A stretch of DNA of 64,000 nucleotides from Carettochelys insculpta (GCF_033958435.1 NC_134138.1:208515298-208579297); one strand, 5' to 3'; positions 11,906-23,234 are shown, counted from the first letter of the stretch. Notes: generated by a model not told the origin, from the letters alone. Translations and numbers: made by a program.

Positions 11906-13499
11906 TTTGGAACTGCATCATGAAGATGGTGGCATGAACATTCAGCAGTATTACACTTGCAAATATCAAAGGCTGATCAAGTAGGTTGGGTGAGTCTGTT
12001 TTCCTATGGGAGGGTGACAAGCTTGCAGTCTGCCCTGTGGAGGCTATGAGGGGCTACATGGTGAGGAAGAAGACCACTTTTTAGGCCCAGTGTGGGGAGT
12101 CCTGTCACAACATAGTAGTTACAGTGATAAGGTGGGGGCTGACCAGGGCTGCCCTTAGGCATATGCAGTGCACACAGCTGCACATAGGGCACCCGAAAAT
12201 TTGGGGCACCAAATTTTTGGTTGTCCCTATGCAGCAGTGTGTGATCATGTGCCTCGGGTTTGCCCTCAGCACCATCTGCTGGTTCCTCCAGCTGCTTTCT
12301 TGGCCACGAACAACCAGGCTGCTTTCTCCCAGTTTCCTTCCTTCCCCTTGCCTCTGCTAGCCAGCTGGCTGCTGCGCTGAGGGCCCCCTTCTGCCATGTG
12401 GAGAGGTTCCCACAGTCTCTGTTGCTCCGCGGTGGCCTCAGGGAAGCCCTGAGCCTTGGCAGAAGCTGTTCTGGGGTAGAGGGAAGCTGAGCCCAACAGA
12501 AGCCGCACATGGTGAGGAGGGGCACAAGGTAAGCCCCATGGCCAGGCAGAAGCTATGTGGGAGAAAGACACAGTCTTAGGTAACTGGCACAGGGCCCTGT
12601 GAAATGTAAGAACATCCGTGGGCCAGACAAGATTGGGTCCGCCAACGAGTCCATAAATTTCATTCCCACTCCTTCAGAATGAGCAGCAGCAGCATACCTA
12701 GGTAGAGAATAGAGGCAATTAGGCATTGGCATTTGGAAGCATATTGAACATATGTGAGACCTCAGGTGGTAAGTCAGCACTAATTTGTTGTAATCTCAGT
12801 CCAGAGGTTGGTGTGGCTTGGCAGGCACAGTATGGTCTTTTGGGTGCATAGGCATGCATCCAGGTAGCCTGCGGGTTTGCAAATGGGGTTTGGCAGTGAA
12901 GCAATACCGAGCTGGCTTGAGAAGAGGGGCCTGTTATGGGACCCTACTGCAGCTGTAGGCAGTGGGGGCTTGTCAGTGGCTATTAGATGTAACTGTGGTA
13001 CACCTTGGGGAAAACAATTTGGGAATATATAAGTGGTTGAATTAATGCTCCAAGCAAAGAGGGGTTTGAGGCTGATCATTAAACTTTTTCTTGGAGTTAA
13101 AATTGTGTGATCAGACTTACTCCAGTGCAGGGTTTGGCAGGAAATTGTTAGCACCTCTACTCCCTCCCGCTCCTGGGTGGACAAGATAAGGAGGGATGTG
13201 AACAGGGATGGGGGTCACATGGTAGAGGTGACAATTTCACATTCTGTCACAATATCGGAGGCACCTGAATTATTTTGGGAGGACGTCGGTCACTAGTCAG
13301 ACTTATGTTTTGGCTGATATGAAAAAGGCAATTGTCTGAGAACCTGACGGAAGAGGCTTTGTGGTACAGGGACTCCACTGGGAAAGAATACCAGGACCAT
13401 ATAAATAGCTTGGCAAAAAATTAAAAAGGAGGTGTTGTTTAAGGTAAGGGGGTGGAGGTACGTATGACTGGTATGGCAGAAAGTCAACTTCCCTGTCTT
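11906..13499. other. Unassigned stretch with a possible repeat near 12130-12500
   Basis: A GC-rich patch near 12130-12500 begins with GGGCTGCCCTTAGGCATATG and a short inverted AAATTTGGGGCACC arrangement, and looks repeat-derived. I cannot name its family. No coding signal is seen despite overlapping 100-170-codon frames on both strands. Confidence 0.3.
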
Positions 13500-13748
13500 G
13501 GGCTGTGGCCGCACTACCCCTCCCTTTCAGAAGGGGCATGTAAATTACGGTCTTTTGAAAATGCAAATGAGGTGCTGCCATGCATATACAGCGCCTCATT
13601 AGCATAATGGCAGCCACATGAATTTTAAAGCTGCTAACTTCAAAGTGCTGACCTGCAGTCTAGCCATGGGTGCTTTGAAATACGCACCCAACTTTGAAAT
13701 TCCCTTACTCCCAAAATGAATTGGGGACAGTTAGTGTGGCCACAGCCC
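13500..13748. mobile_element. Harbinger-type MITE, about 249 bp
   Basis: The left end GGGCTGTGGCCGCACTA is the inverted match of the right end TTAGTGTGGCCACAGCCC. The interior holds the GCGCCTCATTAGCATAATGG core shared with 5715-5875 and several CTTTGAAA/TTTCAAAG words. Flanking trinucleotides do not match, so the TSD has decayed or the end is off by a base. Confidence 0.65.
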
Positions 13749-14430
13749 TAGGGTCCACCTTAGGAAGGTTAGGTGATGGTAAGGTCCCTGCAATAGATTA
13801 GATGGGGGACCTGGATGGAAAAAGAAGAGGCGCCCCATGGATTTCTTGAATGAACATGGAGCTACCTGCACTGCACACTTTATCTACTGACCAGTACCTG
13901 ACATCTAATAATGAACTCGCAGCCTGACTAAAACCAGATGCCATGGCTGCTGCCCTCCTTTTGCAACAGCTGGACCAGAGCTCAGAAAGCAAGTGGAAGG
14001 AATAGAAATGTATTTTTAAGCCAGTCTCTTGATTCTGGGGGTGTTTGCTTGAGGTTGACGTTACTATCTTCTGACGGCAGGCATCATGAATTACTGCACA
14101 CTGTTACTTTTTACACTTGGAGGATAATTAGTAGGACTAAATTGCACAATGAATTGAGCTTTTTATGCTTAGAGCACATTTGTTCATGTATAGCAATTTC
14201 CATGCATGTGTTTGTTCCCATTTACTGAGATGTTCTTATAAGAGAACACTTTGGCATGATCATGAAAACTCAGCCGGCACATTGGGTAAACATGATTTAA
14301 TATTTTATTTGTGTCGGATAGTTGTGAGTGGTCACAATGTCAGTTCCCTGTGTCACCAGGGCTGTTGCTTCTCCCTGCCTCCAAAGCATGTACGGCCATG
14401 CCCAGTCAGTCAAAGAAGTTTATTTTATAA

Positions 14431-15140
14431 GGCTACGTCTACACGTGCACCCAACTTCGAAATAGCTTATTTCGATGTTGCGACATCGAAATAGTCTATT
14501 TCGATGAATAACGTATACACGTCCTCCAGGGCTGGCAACGTCGATGTTCAACTTCGACGTTGCTCAGCCCATCATCGAAATAGGCACAGCGAGGGAACGT
14601 CTACACGCCAAAGTAGCACACATCGACATAAGGGAGCCAGGCACAGCTGCAGACAGGGTCACGGGGCGGACTCAACAGCAAGTCGCTCCCTTAAAGGGCC
14701 CCTCCCAGACACACTTTCATTAAACAGTGCAAGATACACAGAGCCAACAACTAGTTGCAGACCCTGTATATGCAGCACGGACCCCCAGCTGCAGCAGCAG
14801 CAGCCAGAAGCCCTGGGCTAAGGGCTGCTGCCCACGGTGACCACAGAGCCCCGCAAGGGCTGGAGAGAGAATATCTCTCAACCCCCCAGCTGATGGCCGC
14901 CATGGAGGACCCCGCTATTTCGATGTTGCGGGACGCGGATCGTCTACACGTCCCTACTTCGATGTTGAACGTCGAAGTAGAGCGCTATTCCCATCCCCTC
15001 ATGGGGTTAGCGACTTCGACGTCTCGCCGCCTAACGTCGATTTCAACTTCGAAATAGCGCCCAACACGTGTAGACGTGACGGGCGCTATTTCGAAGTTAC
15101 TGCCGCTACTTCGAAGTAGCGTGCACGTGTAGACGCAGCT
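14431..15140. mobile_element. Harbinger MITE, 710 bp, TSD TAA (family A)
   Basis: Termini GGCTACGTCTACACG and CGTGTAGACGCAGCT are inverted repeats, and TAA flanks both sides (14428-14430, 15141-15143), fitting the TWA preference of PIF/Harbinger. The subterminal zones are dense in TATTTCGA, ACATCGAAATAG and TTCGAAGTA words. The roughly 400-bp core is not palindromic and contains GCCGCCATGG (14896-14905), a perfect Kozak-type start. Near-full copies lie at 25142-25799 (opposite orientation) and 39146-39856, and a 3' half at 42116-42342. Probably a deletion derivative of a larger autonomous element. Confidence 0.88.
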
Positions 15141-15360
15141 TAAGTGGTTAATAGAGGAATAGAACACAGTCTTAACAGAATCCTTGGCAGCAGGCTCGAG
15201 AAATGCTCCTCCCAGGGGCCTCTGGCATTCAAGCTCCTGACAGCTTCCTAGCCTCGGCTGGCTTTGCCCTCCTCCTTACTCCAGGGACTCACCACAGATG
15301 CTGCTCTGCTGCAGTATGGCTTTCTCTCTCTCCCCCTCTCTCCAAAACTTAGCTTCTCTT
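15141..15360. other. Spacer between two Harbinger elements
   Basis: With the MITE removed, 14300-14430 and 15144-15360 form one segment. On the minus strand it contains AAAATAAAC, a possible poly(A) signal of an older retroelement. No other support is available. Confidence 0.25.
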
Positions 15361-15940
15361 GCTACATTTATATTAGAAGCATCTGTTGACAGAAGTGTCT
15401 GTCAGAAGAGATTTCTCAATAAAACTTCTGTCGACAGAGGACGTCTAACATGGAAGCAGATCAGTCTTTCGATCCACTCTGTCGACAGAGAGAGGCCACG
15501 TGCTCTGGCTACTTTGTCAACAGAACAGGCCCCAGAACCCCTTAAAGACAAGGTTGTATGGACAGCAAGCCCTCCTGGGATCTCCAGCCAGGCTTACCCT
15601 TAAAGGCCACCCCAGCTCCTGCAACCCATGTTCCCTGCCCATGCCGAGGTTTGCCTACCTCCTTGAGGTAAAGCAAAGCTGTTGCAGGGCTCCCTAGCTG
15701 TCTGCGAGAGACCCAGTTCTTTGCTGATGGCATGCATGCCAGAGCAGTCCCCGGGTTCACCCTGGACCAACAACCAGCTGCTGCAGGTGTTGTCACAGAT
15801 CCTTATGGCTGTCTTCCACCACATCTGGAGGAATAAGCCTGCCATCTGGCCCATGGATCATGCCCGCAGTGCCCCACCTGCCCTCACCCCCTTGGGTGCT
15901 TAGGTAGGTCTGGAGGTATACCACCAGCTCTGACTGGTGG

Positions 15941-16970
15941 ACTGGATTGTCATGGGGCAATGGGACAACCAGCTGTGGCTCCCGAATTTCTGTATGCACA
16001 AGGAGACCTCCAAGGAGCTCTGAACCTGGCTTTCCCCTGCCTTCCGATGACAGGACACCCACATGCAGCCCACCATCCCCCTCCAGAAATGGGTCACAAT
16101 CACCCTTTGGAAGCTGGCCACCCCAAACAGCTACCACTCCAAGGTACAGGTATCGGAAGGTCCACCATCGGGGCTGTCCTCAAGCAGGTAAGGCACTTTT
16201 GGGGTGCAGGCCCTGAACAGAAGATGAGATGGGGAGAAGGAGGATCCTGCCCAAGGGGGAGCCTCAAGAGGTGGGGGCGCAGGTGCAAGGGGGGGGTAAG
16301 GGGTTGGGGGGGACCCCTGTTCCTGAGGGACTGTGCTGTCCCACTGTTGCACAGCCCTGCTGCTGGTGGGGGCGTACCCTCTCAGGAAGAGCTCCTGGAG
16401 AGTTTGTGGGGGAGAGGACAGGAGGGGGCGGGGAACCCTCCAGGGCCCAGGGGTGCTCTCTCCCCGGTGTCTCACATGTATCCTGTCTCTTCCCTTCACA
16501 GTTAGTGCTGGCGACCAGCGTGCTCCTACTCCATAGGCTCGTGTGCATCGCTGACCTGGATGTGATCGTGGCTGGCTTCAATGCCCTTGGGGACATAGAC
16601 ATGCCTTTGGGAACGGTGGGGGGGATGCAGCCTACCTACTCATGCCCTGGCTCATGAGGGTGTACACCAGGCACCTGGATCCACCCTTCCACCAAGCATG
16701 CAATCAAGTTGAGTGCACCTTTGGGCTCCTGAAGGCAAGGTTTTGTGCCTCCTCGCATGGCTAGATGTGGGGGAGAAGAATGTCCCCCAAGATGAGGCCA
16801 CTTGCTCTGCCCTCCACAATCTTGTGGAGGCATAGTAGGAGGCCTTCCTCCCAGGGCGGGGTAAGGATGCCAGAGGCACCAACAAGCAGCTGGGTGCAGC
16901 TCTGGCCCGCCAGGCCTACAGGGATGCCATGAGCATCCGGGGCCTTATGGGCAAGCATTGTCCACAGCTC
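15941..16970 (+). pseudogene. HARBI1-like DDE transposase pseudogene, two exons
   Basis: This encoded the nuclease/transposase of the Harbinger element. Exon 1 (15941-16187) reads through QWDNQLWLPNF, then QDTHMQPTIPLQKW and LWKLATPNSY, interrupted by stops, and ends GIGRSTIGAVLKQ. All are typical of the N-terminal region of HARBI1-like transposases. Exon 2 begins LVLATSVLLLHRLV and joins in phase 0 across a legible intron. The C-terminal part carries GDAAYLLMPWLM (second acidic catalytic residue), NQVECTFGLLKARF (third, Glu) and ALHNLVEA, followed by two stops. The segment with the first catalytic Asp is missing: sequence jumps from FNALG straight to DIDMPLG near 16590. A frameshift in a G-run at 16617-16624 also breaks the frame. 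AATAAA follows at 17081-17086. Assignment is from motif recall, not alignment. Confidence 0.85.
16188..16501 (+). other. Intron of the Harbinger transposase pseudogene
   Basis: The donor CAG|GTAAGG at 16187/16188 and an acceptor with a pyrimidine tract, CTCTTCCCTTCACAG ending at 16501, match vertebrate splice consensus. Exon 1 ends with the complete codon CAG, and exon 2 starts in the frame that continues the transposase (LKQ|LVLATS), so the intron is phase 0 and 314 bp long. The intronic ORFs have no similarity to transposases. Confidence 0.75.
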
Positions 16971-17080
16971 CCAATGACCCTCCCAGGGCACCTCCCATGA
17001 GGGGGGCCTCAGAACCACAGCCCTACCCGATCCCCAAGACCATCCCTTTCTTCTCCCCCTCAGCCCACTGACCCCTCCCC

Positions 17081-17086
17081 AATAAA
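17081..17086 (+). terminator. Poly(A) signal after the transposase pseudogene
   Basis: AATAAA lies about 110 bases beyond the last recognisable transposase-like sequence and before the convergent Myb-like gene, in the expected place for its 3' end. Another AATAAA follows near 17142. Confidence 0.5.
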
Positions 17087-18228
17087 GGACAGGGGGTGGT
17101 GAAAACATAACTTTTACTAAAATGAGGCTAAACAAGCATTAAATAAACCTTTTCTCATAACAAACTATCCACACATTTATGTACAGTGGGCGGGGGGGGT
17201 GGAAATTAGTCTGGGAGGGTGGAGGGCTGTGAGCCCGCAGGGGAGTGGGACCCCAAGTGGCATCGGCCATGGGATCCCCTCCTGCCATGGGTTAAGGGTC
17301 CTATTGTAGCTGGCTTGGAGATGGGAGCATAGGGAGATACAGTGCTGGGGGGCTGGGGTGGGGTCCAGGTTGGCAGGGGGAGTGGAGCGGGGGGCTGGTG
17401 GTCGGATGCCAGCTGGAGCAGGTGCTGGTCCTGGGTTGCCAGGCTCCAGGCATCGTATCAGACTGGCTGGCCCTGGTGAGGCTGGCCCGGCCCTCTGAAG
17501 GTGCAGCTGTAAGGAAGAAAAGGTAGAGGGATGGGGAGTCAATTCTGCCACACAGCTCTTAAGGCCCTCACCTCAACCCACCCACCATGGGCAGCAGCCA
17601 CCACCCTCTGGAACAAGGGATGGGGTTGTCCTGAGATCGCAGGCATGTGTGGCCCACATGGTGGGCCCAGCCACACAGGGACCCTGTGATGCCTTGGGCG
17701 TCGGTCTGCCCACAGTTTCTGCCCCCCGCCCCTTAGTGGCCAAGAGGGGTGTCTGGCCACAACGGGGTCCCTGCATGGGAGGGAGGTAAGGTGGGCACAT
17801 TCTAGCCCTCCCCAGACCCCCCCCCCCAACACATGTGGCTCTCAGAACTGTCTGTGGGAGTGGGTGTTGCCTGTCACCTGTGGGCATGCCTGTGAAATGG
17901 GAGATACAGTCCCTGGTGGTGTGTCTGGGGTCAGGCTGGCGCCTGTGTGGCTGGCCCACCCACAGCTGTGGTAGGGACAGGCGGCCTACCCTACCACACC
18001 CGGGGTGTGCATTGTGCTGGGTACTTCCTGGCCAGTCCCCCAAAGAGGTCCAGTGATGCCCTGGACGATGTGGCCTGGCTCGATAGGCTGAGCCCAGGGT
18101 GATCACCAGGGTGCAATCTGTGGACTCTGGGTACAGGGTCAGCTTCAGCTCTGGCATGGTCCCACTGTCCCCCTTCTGCTGTGGCTCTGGCTCCAGGGGT
18201 GTTGGGGCAGCCTCCACTGCAGCGTCCA

Positions 18229-18581
18229 TGGGGTTGGGTGTTGCAGGGGGGAGCTGTCCTCAGCCCACAGCAGGCTGTGAAGCTCCTTATAATAGGCGCA
18301 GGTCACAGGAGCTGCCCTGGATTTCCTGGCTGTGCTCCAGGCCAGGGATGGGGATGTCCTGAAATCGCATAGTCGTGCCGCAGCTCATTGACCTTGGCCC
18401 AGACCTGCTCCATGGTCTGGGCAGGGTGGCCACAGTCTTGGAGGCTGCCGGCCAGGCAGGCATAAAGAGGGGCATTCTGCCTCTTGGCTGCAGGGTCCAT
18501 GATGACATCTTCATCAGCCCAGAGGCTGATGAGGTCCTGGATCTCACCCTCTGTCCATGATAGATCCCTTCTTTTTGTCAC
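18229..18581 (-). pseudogene. Myb/SANT-like DNA-binding protein of the Harbinger element
   Basis: The minus-strand frame starting at 18581 reads SWTEGEIQDLISLWADEDV, then AKRQNAPLYACLAGSLQDCG and TMEQVWAKVNELRHDYA. This is the trihelix/Myb_DNA-bind_4 pattern: conserved W in helix 1, then WxKxxxLxxxY in helix 3. Harbinger transposons encode such a protein as the partner that binds subterminal repeats and helps the transposase enter the nucleus. In a second frame downstream, YYKELHSLLWAEDSS continues the family pattern, so one frameshift separates the parts. The rest down to 17573 is open but unrecognisable and may be decayed C-terminus. The start at 18581 is uncertain. Confidence 0.75.
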
Positions 18582-18950
18582 CAGAGGTGGCTCCTGCCCC
18601 CTCCAGTAGCTGCTTGATGGCCCTGGGGTGTTGCGGGGCTGCTGACTTGCTGCTGTTCCCTGGGGAGATGCTGCAGAGTGGCTGCGAGGGTGTGGACAGA
18701 CAGCACACTGCTGGTTTGCTCCCGTGCTAGAGAGGACTTCTCTGCTGACAATAGGGCGTCCCTCCCCGCTGCATCTGCATGCCTTTCTTGCTGACAGAAA
18801 CTGTCGACAAAGGCATTATTCCTCGTCGCGGAGAGGCAGAAGGTCGTCCACAGAAGGGCTAAGTTTTGTTGACAGACTGTCGACAAAACACATTTTGTGT
18901 GCAAATGCTCTGCTGGTTTTGTTGACAAAACTCGCTAGTGTAGATGTAGC

Positions 18951-20869
18951 CTCTGAGTCCTTTCCTGCCAGTTATTTACTACAAGCCCTTCACAGGCTTA
19001 GATATAACCCAGCCTTCTTTAATTAGTTGTATTGACTTCATAGCTAATCTATCCAAAGAGGGGAGTTACTCTGTGACACTCTATCACTCTTACATATAAA
19101 ATCAAGAGAAGAATCTGAGAAAAGCTATTTGAGGCTTAAAGTCTGTCAGGGAGAGGTAGGGGATAAACAAGATATGGGGACATTCTGAGAATCTGAAAAC
19201 CCTTTTTGCGCTACACAGATATTGTCCAAATGTAATTTATTGGCTGGGTGCACCAGTCAGAGTTCGTATTTAATATTCTCTTCTCCCATTAATGGAAAGT
19301 AGTAGTGTGATTGTGTAGCTTTTATTGTGAAATATGCAGTTAGGGCCTTTCTTCTGACTTTTTACATTTCTTGAACTCCAGGGCTTTGGTATGGAGTTTG
19401 GGGAAGAGTCTGCTGTATTAAGCTATGTCCCATGCTACATGAAATGATACTACATGCATTACATTTACTGCTGTAGATTTTTCTCCCAGTGCCACAAAAT
19501 AAGCGTGTGCCATGTAAGGGCTCAAATGCTTGTGAGAACGGCTGATTCAACCGCTTTTGGCATGGAATTTTGGAACCATTGTTGCCTTACAGAGTTAAGC
19601 AGCATTCTATGTAAATCCCATAGCATACTGTATGTTTTTTTGGTATGTATACTTACTGGATCAGCTGCAGTCTGTGATACAAAAGAACAAGAAACAGGCT
19701 TAACAGGTTGTATTGAGGATGCTATGGATTTTGCTCCTGGAAAACTGACAGATGTATGTTGCATCTCCCATTTGTGATGCTACTGCTGGTAGAGTTCTTT
19801 TGAGGATCCTAAGCTTTTGTGATAATAATGTGCAACATTTAAAGAGTAGAACTACTTCAATTTTTTTGAATTTCAGTGTGTTAATATTTTGTCAATTACA
19901 GCTGAGGGGGAAAAAGCATAAAAGCTTTTAATTAAATTTTCATAAATTTCAACACCTATTTATTGGCTCTGCTTTATGTTCTGACATTAACTAAAGTGTC
20001 TTTGTGGTAGCCCATAATTTTCAATGGGGTTCTGCATGGGCACATCTAGTGCTTCAGACAATTATCTCCGAAATTTTACCTCTGTTACAAAGTGATCAGT
20101 TGTATTTTGTACCATTTCAAACTGGTTACCAAAGCAAAGAACAGTACCAAAAAACCTAGATGAACCAAACCATATATTCATTTACCAACATCTGCCGCTC
20201 TAAAAAAGACAACAAAATTCCAGATAGAACTAATTATTTTTTAATTTTAATGTCAAAATCATGCTGGCAAATCTCAAGTTTTGGTTTTTTTAAATTAAAG
20301 AAGCTTCTTAGTTTCCAGTCTAAAACCAATAACATATGGGAACTAAAGCTACCCTGTACAACAAAATTGCTTTGTAGAATAGCTCATAAGGACTTCCGGC
20401 ACAACTTTTAAAATCGCTACTTGTAAACACTGAATTTGTGATCAGAAAAAACAAAAACTTGCTCTCTGTGGGGGAGCAAATTCTTTTCACAATCACAGGA
20501 GAATCACTCAGGAGAATCATGGAAAACAAACTCAAAAGGCAGGCAGGCAGTTTGCTCAAATGACTGCAGATTCAAAGGAATGTTTGCACAACTTGTTGAA
20601 TTTTTTTTTTTGTGGCCACCCATCTCATTATTTTATAGATTGTGGCAGACCAGAAGTTGCAGATGGCAAAGACTTGATAGAGCGCCAACATTGTAGGTGC
20701 TGGAGGAACTCCTTTTTGTTCCCCTCCTAAGGTCCCAGAGGGTGCAGACCTGCAGGCTGGATAGACAGCTGGGGCTCGTTAGGGGTCAACTAGCAACTGC
20801 TTGCACTCAAACACCTGCTACCAGTTGAGGCCTCCAGGCTCCCTACAAAAGGCTTTCCCCAGGTGGCAG
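18951..20869. other. Unassigned AT-rich stretch
   Basis: No gene or clear transposon. Around 20016-20042 there is a TTTTCAATGGGGTTCTGC segment similar to the ancient CAATGGG repeats listed elsewhere. Short frames on both strands are not supported. Confidence 0.45.
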
Positions 20870-21450
20870 GTGGGGGAGAGTGGTGCTTCATGTCCAGAGT
20901 GCCGATTACATAGCCCCTGTCCCCAACTGAGAGCCTCCCTAGTACCATTATCAATTATTGAAGTGCTGTTTGAATGGGGTTGCCATGGACCTAGTGGGTC
21001 CCTTGGGGAAAACGACCCAGGGGCACCCGTATATTCTGGTATTATTGGACTAAGACTCTGCCACCTGATACCCTGAAGCAGTTCCACTTCAGAATATGGC
21101 CTCCAAACGTATAGCCAAGGCATTGGTGGAGATATTTGCCTGAGTGGGCCTTCCAAAAAGAATCTTAACCTATCAAGGCACATATGAGAGACCTTTGTAC
21201 CCTGCTCCATGTACACACTCTGCGGACCTCGATCTACCACCCCCAGACCGGTGGCCTCATAGAGAAGTTCAGTTAAACCCTTAAGTCAATGATTATGAGG
21301 TCATGAGCAGGGATGGAAAGGACTGGGACTTATTGCCTTATCTCATGTTCTCCATCTGGGTGGTGCTGCAGTCACCTACTGTTTATTCCCCTTTGAGTTG
21401 CTTTCTGGGTGCCACCTTCAAGGCATCTTGGACATAGCCAAAGAGGGCGG
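20870..21450 (+). pseudogene. Gypsy (Ty3) LTR-retrotransposon integrase relic
   Basis: The plus strand shows the second half of the HHCC zinc-binding module (SCPECRLHSPCPQ). After a frameshift near 20980 comes the catalytic core: VAMDLVGPLGKTTQGHPYIL (first Asp), YPEAVPL, then GLPKRILTYQG where active Gypsy integrases have ILTDQG, and finally DWDLLPYL and FLGATFK. Several stops interrupt it. The second catalytic Asp is replaced by Tyr. Integrases insert the retroelement cDNA; this copy cannot. No reverse transcriptase or RNase H was found upstream, so the element is fragmentary. Confidence 0.8.
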
Positions 21451-21464
21451 GGGTGGGGAAGAAG

Positions 21465-21630
21465 CAATGAGTCCCTTCATCTCCTCTTAGATGAGATAGA
21501 TGTGAGCATCCCCTGTCACAGTACGACCCCTATGTCACCTATGAATGCCGGCATCTTCCCATGACCCACCTCTCTTGGACCTAAAGCAATATATCCATCT
21601 CATCTAAGAGGAGATAAAAGGGACTCATTG
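21465..21630. repeat. Long imperfect inverted repeat (hairpin)
   Basis: The left arm at 21465-21502 starts CAATGAGTCCCTT and continues ATCTCCTCTTAGATGAGAT. The right arm at 21596-21630 is its reverse complement with one small gap. The loop is about 93 bases. Each arm also contains its own ATCTC...GAGAT dyad. It lies just beyond the Gypsy integrase relic. Confidence 0.8.
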
Positions 21631-22667
21631 AAAAGGCAAAGGAGGGCTACTAAAAGCATGAGGACAGGGACCTGCCTTCTCCATTGGGATAAAATATATG
21701 GGTTTCAATAAACACTCAGATGTTACAGAATCTAGGCTATCAGTTCCTTGGCTCAGATTAGATTTGGCAACAAATCAGCCTGGTTATCTTTGAGACCCAG
21801 CTTCCTTGGTCCCTTACAATCCATCCTTCATTTCATGTCTCACTTCAAAAATGAAACCCTGGGAACAGATTTCTCCATAATGCCAAACTACTGCTCCCAC
21901 TAGGATATATGCAGGGTGAGGAGGAATGCATTGTCTATAAAGTCCTTTGCTCTGAGTAAATGAGGTGCATTATGGTACCTGATTGATGAGAGAGATTCCA
22001 GCCCACAGAAACTCATTTGGAAGCCAGGTGAAAACACTCAGGCTCATTGGGCCTTCCATAGCAGCCACCATGAGATACCTGCTCCCTTGTCACCTGGCCA
22101 GTACCACTAGGGAAAGGAATGTCATGCCACATGGGTCTCAAACCCAAGTCCACCATTCATGGGAGCAGCCACGCTACAGCCCTACACCTGGCAGCCTGCT
22201 GACAGTTGCTCATCTGAGACATGAGAAGCCCAGTCCTGGTTGATGTTCTCTGACTGGCGGAGTCCAAGAGTGGCTGATTGGCCTATTGGCCCTACTTTAG
22301 ACAGCCACAGGAACAGGAAACGTCTCAATAATTGAGCTACTCATTGCTCTCCCTCCCACAGTTTCATTTCCTGGCTTCCCAACCCACTGTCATTTTGGGA
22401 AGTTTGTATTTTGCTTCTGACCTACTCATATCCTGACCCAACTTGATCATGACTCCTGTCTTAGGACTGCAGGCTCTAGCTTTGACAACTAGGTCTGGCC
22501 TCTAGTGACTCAGCCATGACAGTAAAGGGCTTCAGTTATTTAGCTCTTGCAGGCTGGTTTGAAGAAATGGAATAACCTGTTTGAATGGTGAGGCTTTCAC
22601 AGCAGGTGATCTAGAATGAGACCCATCACTCCTGAATATATAGAGTATGTTTATATCACTATAATGG
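21631..22667. other. Unassigned, probably degraded retroelement 3' region
   Basis: C/T-rich phrases such as CTTCTGACCTACTCATATCC and ATGACTCCTGTCTTAGG around 22380-22500 resemble reptilian LTR sequence in style. No domain, terminus or TSD could be fixed. Confidence 0.25.
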
Positions 22668-23234
22668 TGTGGTAGCCCAGTCCAGAGGAGAGAGGGATAC
22701 AAGCAAGCCAGAGGAAGCTTGTGCAATGATGGCCAATTAGGGCAGGAAGCAGTCAGCCAGTCAGGCCCCGGATGCCTGAGGAGCTGACTCGGGCTCCAGC
22801 TTTGCAGTTCCAGGGGAAGGCAGGGAGAGCTGGAGAGCTCTGGTCTGAACCAGTTCCCAGGCTGCAGGCCTGAAACAGGGGCCTGAAGGGTATCAGGGAG
22901 GCAGCCAGGGCAGGAGAAGGCAGCAGGTCCATGCCCCTTGCCAATGAGGGGTGGCCATTTCAGACAGCAGTTTACCCCTGAGGCAGGGGCGAAGTGACTG
23001 GTAGTGGGTCACCAAGGAAGGGTGGGAGGGGACCACAGAGTGCAGGGGCACTGCTGTGTGGCAGTACTGTGAGGATAGGGCACCATGGGCCAGAGGGGAC
23101 ATGGCACCTGGTGTAGCACAGACAACAGGTAACTGAGTGCAAAACATCAGCAATGATGCTCCAGGGCTCACAGGGCTAATTCCTGAGGAGACCAGGAGGA
23201 GGTGCTGTGGGGCTGGTGAGTCAATCCCACTACA
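22668..23234 (+). repeat. Possible Gypsy-type LTR (GC-rich, TGTG...TACA)
   Basis: The block starts TGTGGTAGCCCAG and ends GTCAATCCCACTACA, the TG...CA pattern of LTRs. Its composition changes sharply at both ends, and it lies 1.2 kb downstream of the plus-strand Gypsy integrase relic, where a 3' LTR would be expected. No TSD, polypurine tract or second LTR was found. Confidence 0.3.

Larger units (their letters stand above)
15361..18950. mobile_element. Degenerate autonomous PIF/Harbinger DNA transposon, 3.6 kb
   Basis: The left terminus GCTACATTTATATTAG pairs with the right terminus, whose minus strand reads GCTACATCTACACTAG. Flanks are CTT (15358-15360) and CTC (18951-18953), a near-match for a 3-bp TSD. 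Both terminal zones are packed with TGTCGACA, GTTGACAG and CTGTCAAC words. Inside lie the two genes typical of the superfamily: a DDE transposase relic on the plus strand (about 15941-16970) and a Myb/SANT-like DNA-binding protein relic on the minus strand (about 18229-18581), convergently arranged. Stops, a frameshift and an internal deletion in the transposase make the copy inactive. Copies like this are the plausible source of activity for the MITEs in this window. Confidence 0.85.

Noticed and set aside
11216..12020. Minus-strand frames of 190 and 174 codons
   Set aside because: Pro/Ser/His-rich products of a degenerate G-rich repeat read on the C-rich strand; no conserved pattern.
14300..15360. 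Second retroviral LTR split by the MITE
   Set aside because: Only an AAAATAAAC signal and continuity across the MITE support it; no promoter, termini or second copy were found.
17573..18229. 218-codon minus-strand frame as an independent gene
   Set aside because: It lies inside the Harbinger element downstream of the Myb-like frame and is at most its decayed, frameshifted C-terminus.
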